Assembly (NCBI GenBank): GCA_023264755.1
Contig: JAHFVB010000028.1
Span: forward strand, 3,784-17,119
Length of the DNA stretch: 13,336 nt
Reading direction: 5' to 3'
Origin: Mycobacterium sp.
Lineage (GTDB): Bacteria; Actinomycetota; Actinomycetes; Mycobacteriales; Mycobacteriaceae
Shown here: in pieces, positions 1-6,787 of the stretch
How the letters are laid out: every line of letters begins with the position of its first letter
Position numbering within the stretch: the first letter of the stretch is position 1
Notes under the pieces: model-generated
What the model saw: only the letters and a program-made list of their open reading frames with translations
Database searches by the model: none
Told to the model about the DNA's origin: nothing
Made by a program: the position numbers and the translations under genes

Positions 1-252
1 CCCCGCGGAGCAGCCGCTCCCGAACCGCCCGCCCTTCCGGCGGCGCTGCTCGCGCCGTGGCCCGTCATCGTCGTGATCGCCACGGGATGGCTGATCGCCG
101 TCGTGCTGGCGTTCACCGTGCCCGGCCTTCAAGACTGGCGGCCGACCACGATCGCCGGCCTCGGCGTCGGGGTGCTGGGGACGTCGATCTTCCTCTGGCA
201 ACGCAGTGCGGCTCGGCGGGGCTCACGCGGGGCGCAAAGCGGACTGAGCTGA
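1..252 (+). CDS. DUF2530 small membrane protein (C-terminal part, 5' truncated)
   Basis: Frame 1 is open from the window edge to a TGA at 250-252, giving the last 83 residues of a protein whose start lies outside the window. An Ala/Pro-rich lead-in (residues 1-19 of the visible part) precedes two hydrophobic segments, about residues 21-40 and 49-67, separated by a short loop ending in DWRP. A positively charged tail (RSAARRGSRGAQ) follows, as in a two-span inner-membrane protein. The pattern matches my memory of M. tuberculosis Rv0879c (DUF2530). Its position beside the DUF3027 and MFS genes fits that assignment. Function is unknown. The reading frame is well supported; the family name rests on recall of the homologue, not on a search. 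Confidence 0.8.
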   Translation, partial: PRGAAAPEPPALPAALLAPWPVIVVIATGWLIAVVLAFTVPGLQDWRPTTIAGLGVGVLGTSIFLWQRSAARRGSRGAQSGLS

Positions 253-310
253 ATTCAGGACTGACCTCGTCGCCGGCCCGCCTCAAGGCCGCCGTCGATG
301 GCCGCGCGAG

Positions 311-1105
311 CTAGGAGTCGGCGAGCTCGACGGTGCCGTCGTCGAACGGGTCGAACATCGGCGAGCCGATGGGCGCGGGCGGCGGGGTGTCCGAGTGGGC
401 GCCGCACCCGTACTCACTGGCCACCACGTGGCCGTCGGCCGCCAGCTCGTTGCCGCAGACGCCGAACACCGGACCCAACGACCCGGCCAGCGGCAGATAG
501 AACCCGCAATCGCGACACACCCGACGGGTCGAACGGGCCATCGCCGAGCCCGGCCCGAAGTCACCGTCGTACCAGCGTTGGGCGGCCTCGGCGCGCCCCC
601 ACTGGCCGAGCACCTGCCGACGGCCCAAGCCGAGCTCACCGGCGACCTCGTCCAACTCCGGGTCGCCAGAGGACAGATAGCCGGGCACCAGCCGGGGATC
701 GTCGGCCGGTGGCGCCAGCAGGTCGCCGGGGCCGAGGTCACCGGGCTGGATGCGCTCCTGCCACGGCACCCAGGCCGGGGCCAGCAGCGCCGTCGGCCCG
801 GGAACCAGCACCACTTCACTGATGGTGGCGTGGTCGGCACCCGGATACGCGGCGACCACGACCGCCCACTGCCAGCCCTGGTACCCCGGCAATACGGCGA
901 GGAAGCGGTGGGTGGCGGCGGAACTGTCGTCGAAGCTCGCACCGAGGTATTCACCGACGACACCGTCGCCGCTGAACTCGATGATGGCGGCGCGCGCACG
1001 CTCCACGGCACCGGTGAGCACCGTGGTGAGTTCGGCCGAGTCGTCGGCCGCGGGGCCGACGGCGGCCATGGCAGCCTGTTCGGCGGGTTCGGTAATGCTG
1101 TCCAT
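311..1105 (-). CDS. DUF3027 family protein with putative zinc site
   Basis: This leftward ORF encodes 264 residues from ATG 1105, close to the length I recall for M. tuberculosis Rv0877 (about 262). The ORF can be extended to 1186, but the extra 27 residues (MFPIATTGAC...) look like translated non-coding DNA and would leave only 8 bases to the divergent gene, so I chose the internal ATG. The N-terminal half is acidic and contains a Trp-rich stretch (GYQGWQWAVVVAAY). Near the C-terminus a Cys/His set (C197-x2-C200, C217, C234-x2-H237) looks like a structural zinc site. Function is unknown. In Actinobacteria this family is often near cspB and an MFS gene, which is also true here. It converges on the DUF2530 gene across a 58-base gap with no clear terminator. 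Confidence 0.85.
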   Translation of the reverse strand: MDSITEPAEQAAMAAVGPAADDSAELTTVLTGAVERARAAIIEFSGDGVVGEYLGASFDDSSAATHRFLAVLPGYQGWQWAVVVAAYPGADHATISEVVLVPGPTALLAPAWVPWQERIQPGDLGPGDLLAPPADDPRLVPGYLSSGDPELDEVAGELGLGRRQVLGQWGRAEAAQRWYDGDFGPGSAMARSTRRVCRDCGFYLPLAGSLGPVFGVCGNELAADGHVVASEYGCGAHSDTPPPAPIGSPMFDPFDDGTVELADS

Positions 1106-1194
1106 CGGTATCAATACTGCCTGACACCCTGCGAGCAAAGCCACACCGGCCGCCCTGCAGGCACCCGTGGTAGCGATGGGGAACAATCAACTCC

Positions 1195-2889
1195 GTGAGC
1201 GGACCGCGGCACGACCCCTCCTCGGGACCTGGTGACCCCAGGGATCCGCGCTACGCTCCGCCGCGTCCACCGCGCCCTCCGGCGGGCCGCGCTGGGGAAC
1301 ATCCTGGGCTGGCCAACTACCCCAGCGACGGGGACGACGGCCGCCGAGCGCGCCGCGGAACCCAACCAGGAAGTGCCAATCCCTACCTGCCGCCGATCGA
1401 CCACTCCCACAGCCGCGCAACCGATTTCGATGCACCGTCGTTCACCGGGGGCGCGGGCCGGACGGCCGGTCAACGGGTCGGCGCCGCGCAACGCAGCCGC
1501 GACGTGGGGTCGAAGATGTACGGGCTGTTCCACCGGGCCGCCACCGCCGACGGGGCCGACAAGTCCGGCCTGACCGCCTTGACGTACCCGGTGATGGCCA
1601 ACTTCGCCGCCGACTCGTCGATGGCCGTGGCGCTGGCCAACACGCTGTTCTTCGCCGCGGCCTCCGGGGAGAGTAAGAGCAAGGTCGCGCTCTACCTGCT
1701 CATCACCATCGCGCCGTTCGCCGTCATCGCCCCGCTCATCGGACCGGCCCTCGACCGGTTGCAGCACGGCCGCCGGGTGGCGCTGGCCATGTCGTTCGGG
1801 CTGCGCACCGCGCTCGTCGTGGTGCTCATCGCCAACTACGAGAACGGCAGCTTCCCGCCGTGGGTGCTGTACCCCTGTGCACTGGGCATGATGGTGTTCT
1901 CGAAGTCCTTCAGCGTGCTGCGCAGCGCCATGACGCCGCGCGTCCTCCCCCCGACCATCGACCTGGTGCGGGTCAACTCCCGGCTGACGATCTTCGGGCT
2001 CATCGGCGGGACCATCGTCGGCGGCGCCATCGCGGCGGGCGTCGAGTATCTGTTCAACATGTTGGACCTGCCCGGTGCGCTCTACGTCTGCGTCGCCGTC
2101 ACGGCGGCCGGCGCGCTCCTGTCGTTGCGCATCCCCAAGTGGGTCGAGGTCACCGAGGGCGAGGTGCCCACGAAGCTGAGCTATCACGCGCCCACCGAGT
2201 TGCTCGACCGCACTCCCAACCCGCACCAGCCCGCCAAATCCGTCCGCCAGCCCCTTGGCCGCAACATCATCACCGCACTGTGGGGTAACTGCACGATCAA
2301 GTTGATGGTCGGCTTCCTGTTCCTGTATCCGGCGTTCGTCGCCAAGGCAGACGCTGCGAGCAGCGGCTGGGAACAGATCAAGGTGCTCGGTCTGATCGGC
2401 GTCGCGGCGGGCATCGGCAACTTCGCCGGCAACATGCTGGCCGCCCGGCTCAAACTGGGTGATCCCGCCAAGCTGGTGGTGTGGGCCACCGTCGCCGTGA
2501 CGCTGGTCGCGTTGGGCACCGCACTGGCGGGCAACATCTACGTCGCGGCGTTGGCCACGTTGGTCACCTCGGGGGCCAGCGCCATCGCCAAGGCCTGTCT
2601 GGACGCCTCCATGCAGGACGACCTACCGGAGGAGTCGCGCGCGTCGGCCTTCGGACGCTCGGAGTCGCTGCTGCAGCTGGCGTGGGTGCTGGGCGGCGCC
2701 ACCGGCGTGCTCGTCTACACCGAGCTCTGGGTGGGCTTCACGGCGATCACCGCATTCCTGATTCCCGGGCTGGCGCAGACGCTGGTGAGTTACGGCGGTG
2801 CCTCGCTGATCCCCGGGCTGGGCGGCAACCGGCCGGTCATCGCCGAGCAAGAGGATCGCCGCGCGAGCTCGGCCGCGGTGCCCAGATGA
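1195..2889 (+). CDS. MFS-type multi-pass membrane transporter
   Basis: The product is 564 residues from GTG 1195 and resembles M. tuberculosis Rv0876c, a conserved transmembrane protein of about 550 residues. Residues 1-105 are hydrophilic and Pro/Gly/Arg-rich (PPRPPRPPAGR), probably a disordered cytoplasmic tail. From about residue 125 the chain is a series of hydrophobic helices, with a central hydrophilic loop around 315-355 dividing two bundles. A motif-A-like loop, GPALDRLQHGRR (183-194), supports a major facilitator fold. Substrate is unknown. The stop overlaps the ATG of the DUF2771 gene (ATGA, 2886-2889), implying translational coupling with that exported protein. The divergent DUF3027 gene lies 89 bases away; I see no convincing promoter hexamers there. 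Membrane nature is clear; the transport role is a family inference. Confidence 0.88.
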   Translation: MSGPRHDPSSGPGDPRDPRYAPPRPPRPPAGRAGEHPGLANYPSDGDDGRRARRGTQPGSANPYLPPIDHSHSRATDFDAPSFTGGAGRTAGQRVGAAQRSRDVGSKMYGLFHRAATADGADKSGLTALTYPVMANFAADSSMAVALANTLFFAAASGESKSKVALYLLITIAPFAVIAPLIGPALDRLQHGRRVALAMSFGLRTALVVVLIANYENGSFPPWVLYPCALGMMVFSKSFSVLRSAMTPRVLPPTIDLVRVNSRLTIFGLIGGTIVGGAIAAGVEYLFNMLDLPGALYVCVAVTAAGALLSLRIPKWVEVTEGEVPTKLSYHAPTELLDRTPNPHQPAKSVRQPLGRNIITALWGNCTIKLMVGFLFLYPAFVAKADAASSGWEQIKVLGLIGVAAGIGNFAGNMLAARLKLGDPAKLVVWATVAVTLVALGTALAGNIYVAALATLVTSGASAIAKACLDASMQDDLPEESRASAFGRSESLLQLAWVLGGATGVLVYTELWVGFTAITAFLIPGLAQTLVSYGGASLIPGLGGNRPVIAEQEDRRASSAAVPR

Positions 2890-3374
2890 AACGCGTCGTC
2901 GCCGTCCTGGCCGTGGTCGCCCTGCTCGCCTCCGGGGCCACCGCGGCGTTGATCTGGCTGCTGACGCTGCATCGCGCCCCCAACCACCCGGAGATCAGCG
3001 CCTACAGCCACGGCCAGCTCGTCCGCATCGGGCCCTACCGCTACTGCGACGTCTTCGACCTGACCAAGTGCGACGTGCCGCAGACGACGGGCGAGTTGGT
3101 GGTGAGCTCGCGCGACCCGGTGCAGCTGTCGGTGCCGCCCGCGATCGCCAGAGCCCCGTGGGTATTGCTCCGCGCCTACGAGGGTTCGAACGGGCCGATC
3201 GCCGAGGCGTTCTCCCCCGGTTCGAAGCTGGCCGTCACCATCCCGACCGTCGACCCGCACTACGGAAGACTGACCGGTGTGGCCGTCCAGCTACCGACCC
3301 TGGTGCGCGACGAGGCCGGCAACGAATTTCCCTTCCCGCACGCGGAATGGTCGGTCCGCACGGTCTGGAGCTAG
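2886..3374 (+). CDS. DUF2771 exported/anchored protein
   Basis: The gene encodes 162 residues and starts at ATG 2886, inside the ATGA that ends the MFS gene. An N-terminal MKR followed by a long hydrophobic run (residues 4-27) is an uncleaved signal-anchor or a signal peptide without a lipobox Cys. The mature part is about 135 residues, has only two cysteines (C54 and C62, in the YRYCDVFD/KCDVP stretch) that could form a disulfide outside the membrane, and looks like a compact beta-rich domain. It matches what I recall of M. tuberculosis Rv0875c, a possible exported protein (DUF2771). Coupling to the transporter suggests an accessory role on the outer face, which is inference. The stop TAG (3372-3374) overlaps the opposite-strand GST stop within a CTAG palindrome. 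Confidence 0.85.
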   Translation: MKRVVAVLAVVALLASGATAALIWLLTLHRAPNHPEISAYSHGQLVRIGPYRYCDVFDLTKCDVPQTTGELVVSSRDPVQLSVPPAIARAPWVLLRAYEGSNGPIAEAFSPGSKLAVTIPTVDPHYGRLTGVAVQLPTLVRDEAGNEFPFPHAEWSVRTVWS

Positions 3375-4375
3375 CCGGCTCCGTGGCCCGGCGGTACCCG
3401 CTCGGCCGCTCGGACGGGTCCGGGTGGCGTCCCATCGCCGAATGGTCTGCCGCCCAAGGCTTCACGTCCGTGCGGAGTCAACCAGTTCGACAAGTCGGGC
3501 CCCTTCGGCACGATGCCGGTGGGGTTGATGTCGGAGTGTACGACGTAGTAGTGCGCCTTGATCTGGACGAAGTCCGTGGTGTCGCCGAAGCCCGGCGTCT
3601 GGAAGAGGTCGCGGGCATACGCCCACAGCACCGGCTGCTCGGCGAGCTTGGTCCGGTTGCACTTGAAGTGACCGTGGTAGACCGGGTCGAAGCGAGCCAG
3701 TGTCGTGAACAGCCGCACGTCGGCCTCGGTGATGGTGTCGCCCATCAGATATCTTTGCCCACTTAGCCTTTCGCTCACCCAGTCAAGGGCGGTGAACAGC
3801 CGGTCGTAAGCCTTCTCGTAGGCGCCCTGCGCGCCGGCGAAACCACACCGGTAGACGCCGTTGTTGAGCTCGGTGTAGATCCGCTGGGCCACCTCGTCGA
3901 GCTCGGCACGCAACGGTTCGGGATACAACGAAGGGGCGCCGGGGCGATGGTAGGCCGTCCACTCCGTCGAGAAGTCGAGCGTCATCTGCGCGAAGTCGTT
4001 GGTCACCACCTGCCCCGTCGCGACGTCGACGATGGCAGGCACCGTGATGCCCTTCGGGTAGTGCGGGTCACGCTTGAAGTAGGCGTCCTGCAACCGCGGG
4101 ATGCCCAGCACGGGGTCGACGCCACCCGGATCGAGGTCGAACGTCCAACTCCTGGCATCGTGGGTGGGGCCGCAAAAGCCAATGGACAGTACGTCTTCCA
4201 ACCCGAGCAGCCGGCGCACGATGATGGCCCGGTTGGCCCACGGACATGCCCGCGCAACTATCAGCCGGTAGCGGCCCGGCTCGACGGGATAACCGTCGCG
4301 ACCGTCCGCGGTGATGCGGGTGGTGAGGTAGTTGGTGTCGCGGTTGAACTCGCCCTTGGGATTCACGTAGGCCAC
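3371..4375 (-). CDS. Xi-class glutathione S-transferase-like / glutathionyl-hydroquinone reductase family
   Basis: Up to 334 residues. The thioredoxin-fold N-terminal part has the Xi-class active-site motif C44-P-W-A (ARACPWANR) and the later cis-Pro region TVPAIVD (111-117). The helical C-terminal domain contains the family segment HYYVVHSDINPTGIVPKGP (275-293). Xi-class enzymes reduce glutathionyl-hydroquinones through the active-site Cys. Mycobacteria make mycothiol rather than glutathione, so the physiological thiol is uncertain and may be mycothiol. GTG 4375 is the longest start, but GGGGGAG lies 8 bases before an in-frame GTG at 4366, which may be the true start (331 residues). The gene lies 85 bases downstream of cspB on the same strand. 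It is absent from this position in M. tuberculosis as I remember it, pointing to lineage-specific gain or loss. The last ~25 residues are Gly/Pro-rich and unlike the rest. Confidence 0.87.
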   Translation of the reverse strand: MAYVNPKGEFNRDTNYLTTRITADGRDGYPVEPGRYRLIVARACPWANRAIIVRRLLGLEDVLSIGFCGPTHDARSWTFDLDPGGVDPVLGIPRLQDAYFKRDPHYPKGITVPAIVDVATGQVVTNDFAQMTLDFSTEWTAYHRPGAPSLYPEPLRAELDEVAQRIYTELNNGVYRCGFAGAQGAYEKAYDRLFTALDWVSERLSGQRYLMGDTITEADVRLFTTLARFDPVYHGHFKCNRTKLAEQPVLWAYARDLFQTPGFGDTTDFVQIKAHYYVVHSDINPTGIVPKGPDLSNWLTPHGREALGGRPFGDGTPPGPVRAAERVPPGHGAG

Positions 4376-4389
4376 TCCCCCAGCATGCC

Positions 4390-4438
4390 TGTTGAGCGCG
4401 GGCTCGGGGGTGCGGATCGGTCGATGCCGCGCTCAGCA
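4390..4438. repeat. Stem-loop between cspB and the GST gene
   Basis: The 9-base arms TGAGCGCGG (4393-4401) and CCGCGCTCA (4427-4435) are perfect inverse complements. Three further pairs (one G-U) extend the stem to 12 (4390-4401 with 4427-4438), around a 25-base loop. It sits in the 85-base gap after the cspB stop. There is no T-run on either side, so it is not a canonical intrinsic terminator. It may be a U-less terminator or processing site between the two leftward genes. Confidence 0.45.
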
Positions 4439-4460
4439 ACGCGCGATCGGCCCAGAGGCG

Positions 4461-4871
4461 TTAGGCGTCGAGCTCCTGAGCGACGGCCTTGACCACTTCG
4501 GACACCTTGCGTGCCGTCTTGCGATCGGGATAGCGACCCTTGCGCAGCTCCGGCTGGATGGCGTCCTCGAGCAACGTGATCAGATCCGCGACCATGCCGT
4601 GCAGCTCGTCGGGGCTGTGCTTGTGCTCGGGACGCTCGGCCTCCCGGCGCGTGCGCTGAATGCTCGGCGGCGGTTCGATCACCTTGATGCTCAGCGCCTG
4701 GGGGCCGCGCCGGCCCGCGGCAATGCCGAACTCGACCTTTTGCCCCGCCTTGAGTTCTTCGACGCCAGAGGGCAACGCCGACGACCCGACGTAGACATCC
4801 TCGCCGTCTTCCTGGGCCAGAAAGCCGAAGCCCTTCTCAGCGCTGTACCACTTCACCTTGCCGGTCGGCAC
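4461..4871 (-). CDS. cspB: Cold-shock-domain protein CspB with C-terminal extension
   Basis: The product is 136 residues from GTG 4871 ([18 protein letters not shown]), matching the start and length (~135) I recall for M. tuberculosis Rv0871 CspB. Residues 1-66 are a cold-shock domain with RNP1 KGFGFLAQ (13-20) and an RNP2-like DVYVGSS (26-32 region), which bind single-stranded nucleic acid. Residues ~67-136 are a charged, probably helical extension ([13 protein letters not shown]..., [17 protein letters not shown]) absent from standard ~67-residue Csp proteins. An in-frame reading continues upstream to 5276, but it crosses the divergent yccF gene and looks non-coding. A second GTG 12 bases upstream in frame is a possible start; GGGTGAG just before 4871 is a weak ribosome site. 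Transcription diverges from yccF. Confidence 0.93.
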   Translation of the reverse strand: MPTGKVKWYSAEKGFGFLAQEDGEDVYVGSSALPSGVEELKAGQKVEFGIAAGRRGPQALSIKVIEPPPSIQRTRREAERPEHKHSPDELHGMVADLITLLEDAIQPELRKGRYPDRKTARKVSEVVKAVAQELDA

Positions 4872-4906
4872 TGGTCTCACCCGCTCGTATCTCGTTACAT
4901 GAGGAA

Positions 4907-4930
4907 CGCGTCCCGCTTGCGCAGGACGCG
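4907..4930. repeat. Perfect palindrome in the cspB/yccF divergent region
   Basis: CGCGTCC (4907-4913) and GGACGCG (4924-4930) are exact inverse complements around a 10-base spacer. The centre is about 48 bases upstream of the cspB GTG and about 100 bases upstream of the yccF ATG. It may be a dimeric-regulator operator or, if transcribed leftward, a hairpin in the cspB 5' leader. The DNA match is certain; the role is inferred. Confidence 0.5.
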
Positions 4931-4994
4931 AATGCGATGATCCTACTCGGACTCCGCAGCGACCAGCATTCGAATTCCGCTCCCGCCCGCCCGG

Positions 4995-5018
4995 TAGTCT
5001 GAAACGACGGCTGGAGGA
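4995..5018 (+). promoter_or_regulatory. Candidate -10 box and ribosome binding site for yccF-moaA2-moaD2
   Basis: TAGTCT at 4995-5000 fits the mycobacterial -10 pattern TANNNT and predicts transcription starting near 5007. A strong Shine-Dalgarno GGAGGA at 5013-5018 lies 3 bases before ATG 5022 (GGAGGAAGC-ATG), giving a very short leader. No recognisable -35 box is found at the usual spacing, which is common in mycobacteria. Confidence 0.45.
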
Positions 5019-5021
5019 AGC

Positions 5022-5435
5022 ATGCGTCTGATCCTGAACATCATCTGGTTGATCTTCGGCGGACTGTGGCTCGCCCTCGGCTATTTCGCCGCCGGCCTGC
5101 TGTGCTTCGTCCTCATCATCACCATTCCCTTTGGCTTCGCGGCGTTCCGCATCGGCGTCTACGCGTTGTGGCCGTTCGGCAACACGATCGTGGACAAGCC
5201 GAACGCGGGGGCCGGCGCCTTGATCGGCAACGTCATCTGGCTGCTGCTGTGCGGCATCTGGTTGGCCATCGGACACGTCGTCTCCGCGATCGCGATGGCC
5301 GTCACCATCATCGGGATTCCGCTGGCGATCGCCAATCTCAAGCTCATCCCGGTATCACTGATGCCCCTGGGCAAGGAGATCGTGCCCACCGAAGCGGCCG
5401 ACCAGATCTACGGCCGCTACGGAGCACCCGGATGA
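5022..5435 (+). CDS. YccF-family inner-membrane protein
   Basis: The 137-residue product from ATG 5022, with GGAGGAAG just upstream, is almost wholly hydrophobic. It consists of two similar halves. Residues 6-53 ([16 protein letters not shown]...ALWPFG) and 69-116 ([16 protein letters not shown]...LMPLG) share N-x-IWL, GxWLAxG, an internal IxIP and a terminal PxG. This is the tandem arrangement of the YccF domain. It corresponds by position to M. tuberculosis Rv0870c. Its function is not known; it is a polytopic inner-membrane protein. Its TGA overlaps the moaA2 ATG (5432-5435), so the two are probably co-translated, but a direct link to molybdenum cofactor synthesis is not established. Confidence 0.92.
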   Translation: MRLILNIIWLIFGGLWLALGYFAAGLLCFVLIITIPFGFAAFRIGVYALWPFGNTIVDKPNAGAGALIGNVIWLLLCGIWLAIGHVVSAIAMAVTIIGIPLAIANLKLIPVSLMPLGKEIVPTEAADQIYGRYGAPG

Positions 5436-6487
5436 CGTTGACCGAACTTGGCCTGCCATCCCTGCGGTCCGCCGTCGAGGCGCCGCCCGTCGGCCCCCTC
5501 GTCGACACGTTCGGCCGGGTCGCGACCGACCTGCGGGTGTCGCTGACCGACCGGTGCAACCTGCGGTGCACCTACTGCATGCCGGCCGAGGGCCTGGACT
5601 GGATGCCCGAGCACCAGCTGCTGCGCGACGACGAACTGGCCCGGCTGCTCGCGATCGCGGTAACCCGACTCGGGGTGACCAGCGTGCGCTTCACCGGCGG
5701 CGAACCATTGGTGTCCCGTCACCTGGAAGCTGCCATCGCGGCGGCCGCAGCGCTATCTCCGCGGCCCGAAATCGCCATGACCACCAACGGTATTGGCCTC
5801 GCCCGCCGCGCGGCCGAGCTCGAGGCCGCCGGCCTCGACCGGGTCAACGTGTCGCTGGACACCGTCGATGCGGACCGCTTCGCCAAGATCACCCGCCGAG
5901 CCCGGCTGTCCGACGTGATCGACGGACTGGCGGCCGCAGCGGCCGCCGGTTTGGCGCCGGTGAAGGTGAACGCGGTGCTCGATCCGGACACGGGACTCGA
6001 CGACGCCGTGCCGCTGTTGCGGTTCTGTCTGGAGCACGGCTACCAGTTGCGCATCATCGAGCAGATGCCGCTGGATGCCGAGCATCACTGGCAACGCGAT
6101 CAGATGATCGGCGCCGATCGGATCGTGAACACGCTGCGCGGTCACTTCGAACTGCAGACCGACCCCGCCCCGCGGGGCTCGGCGCCCGCCCAGCTGTGGC
6201 GCGTCGCCGGGCCGGGCGCCGTCGGCACCGTCGGCATCGTCGCGTCGGTCTCGCATGCGTTCTGCGGGGCGTGTGACCGGACCCGGCTGACCGCGGATGG
6301 TCAGGTGCGCAGTTGTCTTTTCTCCCGAGAGGAGACCGATCTGCGGCGCCTGCTGCGCAGCGGGGCGGACGACGCGAGCGTCGAGGCGGCCTGGCGGGCG
6401 GCCATGTGGGCCAAGCCCGCGGGGCACGGCATCAACGACCCGAACTTCGTGCAGCCCCAGCGCCCGATGAGTGCGATCGGGGGATGA
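5432..6487 (+). CDS. moaA2: GTP 3',8-cyclase MoaA2 (molybdenum cofactor synthesis)
   Basis: This radical-SAM enzyme converts GTP to 3',8-cyclo-dihydro-GTP, the first step of molybdenum cofactor synthesis. The product is 351 residues from ATG 5432, which overlaps the yccF stop. The N-terminal cluster motif is C42-x3-C46-x2-C49 (DRCNLRCTYC), followed by the SAM-binding GGEP at 89-92. The second 4Fe-4S site, which holds GTP, is C278-x2-C281-x13-C295 (FCGACDRTRL). The C-terminus ends in Gly-Gly, as in active MoaA proteins where these residues reach the active site. All diagnostic residues are present, and the length is close to the ~360 I recall for M. tuberculosis MoaA2. A longer in-frame reading upstream only runs through yccF and is not used. 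moaD2 follows directly; MoaC2, the next enzyme, is encoded in the facing operon. Confidence 0.96.
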   Translation: MTLTELGLPSLRSAVEAPPVGPLVDTFGRVATDLRVSLTDRCNLRCTYCMPAEGLDWMPEHQLLRDDELARLLAIAVTRLGVTSVRFTGGEPLVSRHLEAAIAAAAALSPRPEIAMTTNGIGLARRAAELEAAGLDRVNVSLDTVDADRFAKITRRARLSDVIDGLAAAAAAGLAPVKVNAVLDPDTGLDDAVPLLRFCLEHGYQLRIIEQMPLDAEHHWQRDQMIGADRIVNTLRGHFELQTDPAPRGSAPAQLWRVAGPGAVGTVGIVASVSHAFCGACDRTRLTADGQVRSCLFSREETDLRRLLRSGADDASVEAAWRAAMWAKPAGHGINDPNFVQPQRPMSAIGG

Positions 6488-6521
6488 GCGCTTGCGCGAA
6501 GACCAGAGGTTGGGGTTCGGC

Positions 6522-6770
6522 ATGCAGGTGACCGTCCGGTACTTCGCTGCGGCGCGCGCCGCGGCGGGCCCCGAAGAGGAGACGCTGGACGTCGCGCCGG
6601 GGTCGACGGTGGCCGATCTCGTCGGCCAACTCGGCGCCCGCGGCCCGCAGTTGGCGGCCGTCCTCGAGCGCTGTTCCTTTCTCTGCGACGGCATCGCGGT
6701 GCGAAACCCGGCCGAGCCGCTGCGAACAAATCAAACGGTGGACGTGTTACCGCCATTCGCCGGCGGGTAG
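6522..6770 (+). CDS. moaD2: Molybdopterin synthase small subunit MoaD2
   Basis: An 82-residue ubiquitin-like sulfur carrier beginning MQVTVRYFAAARAAAG and ending PPFAGG. The C-terminal Gly-Gly is activated by adenylylation and carries the thiocarboxylate that MoaE uses to make the dithiolene of molybdopterin. DGIAVRN and TVDVLPPFAGG are the usual beta-grasp signatures. The start is uncertain: ATG 6522 gives the classical fold start, but in-frame GTG 6471 (overlapping the end of moaA2 by 17 bases), TTG 6492 and TTG 6510 are possible. The M. tuberculosis homologue, as I recall, has about ten residues before this point. An AGAGG at 6505-6509 is a plausible ribosome site for 6522. The gene is co-directional with moaA2, and its stop abuts the rpfA control region. 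Confidence 0.93.
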   Translation: MQVTVRYFAAARAAAGPEEETLDVAPGSTVADLVGQLGARGPQLAAVLERCSFLCDGIAVRNPAEPLRTNQTVDVLPPFAGG

Positions 6771-6771
6771 C

Positions 6772-6787
6772 AGTGATATGCGTCACA
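6772..6787. promoter_or_regulatory. CRP/cAMP-receptor-protein-like binding site upstream of rpfA
   Basis: AGTGATATGCGTCACA matches the CRP palindrome TGTGA-N6-TCACA at 9 of 10 defined positions, including a perfect TCACA half. It begins two bases after the moaD2 stop. M. tuberculosis rpfA is a known target of the CRP homologue Rv3676, which supports a real site, but its distance from the best promoter candidates (about 105-175 bases) is larger than for a typical class I or II activator. Confidence 0.6.

Noticed and set aside
253..310. Possible terminator between the convergent DUF2530 and DUF3027 genes
   Set aside because: Only short, imperfect GC complementarity and no T-run were found.
1106..1186. 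Upstream extension of the DUF3027 gene to 1186
   Set aside because: It would nearly abut the divergent GTG at 1195 and adds residues unlike the rest; ATG 1105 gives the family length.
1106..1194. Promoters in the divergent DUF3027/MFS gap
   Set aside because: TAGCGAT and TATTGAT are near-misses to TANNNT, lacking the final T at the right place, so I did not call them.
1111..2226. 371-codon minus-strand frame opposite the MFS gene
   Set aside because: Arg/His/Gly-rich shadow frame; the plus strand encodes a coherent membrane protein.
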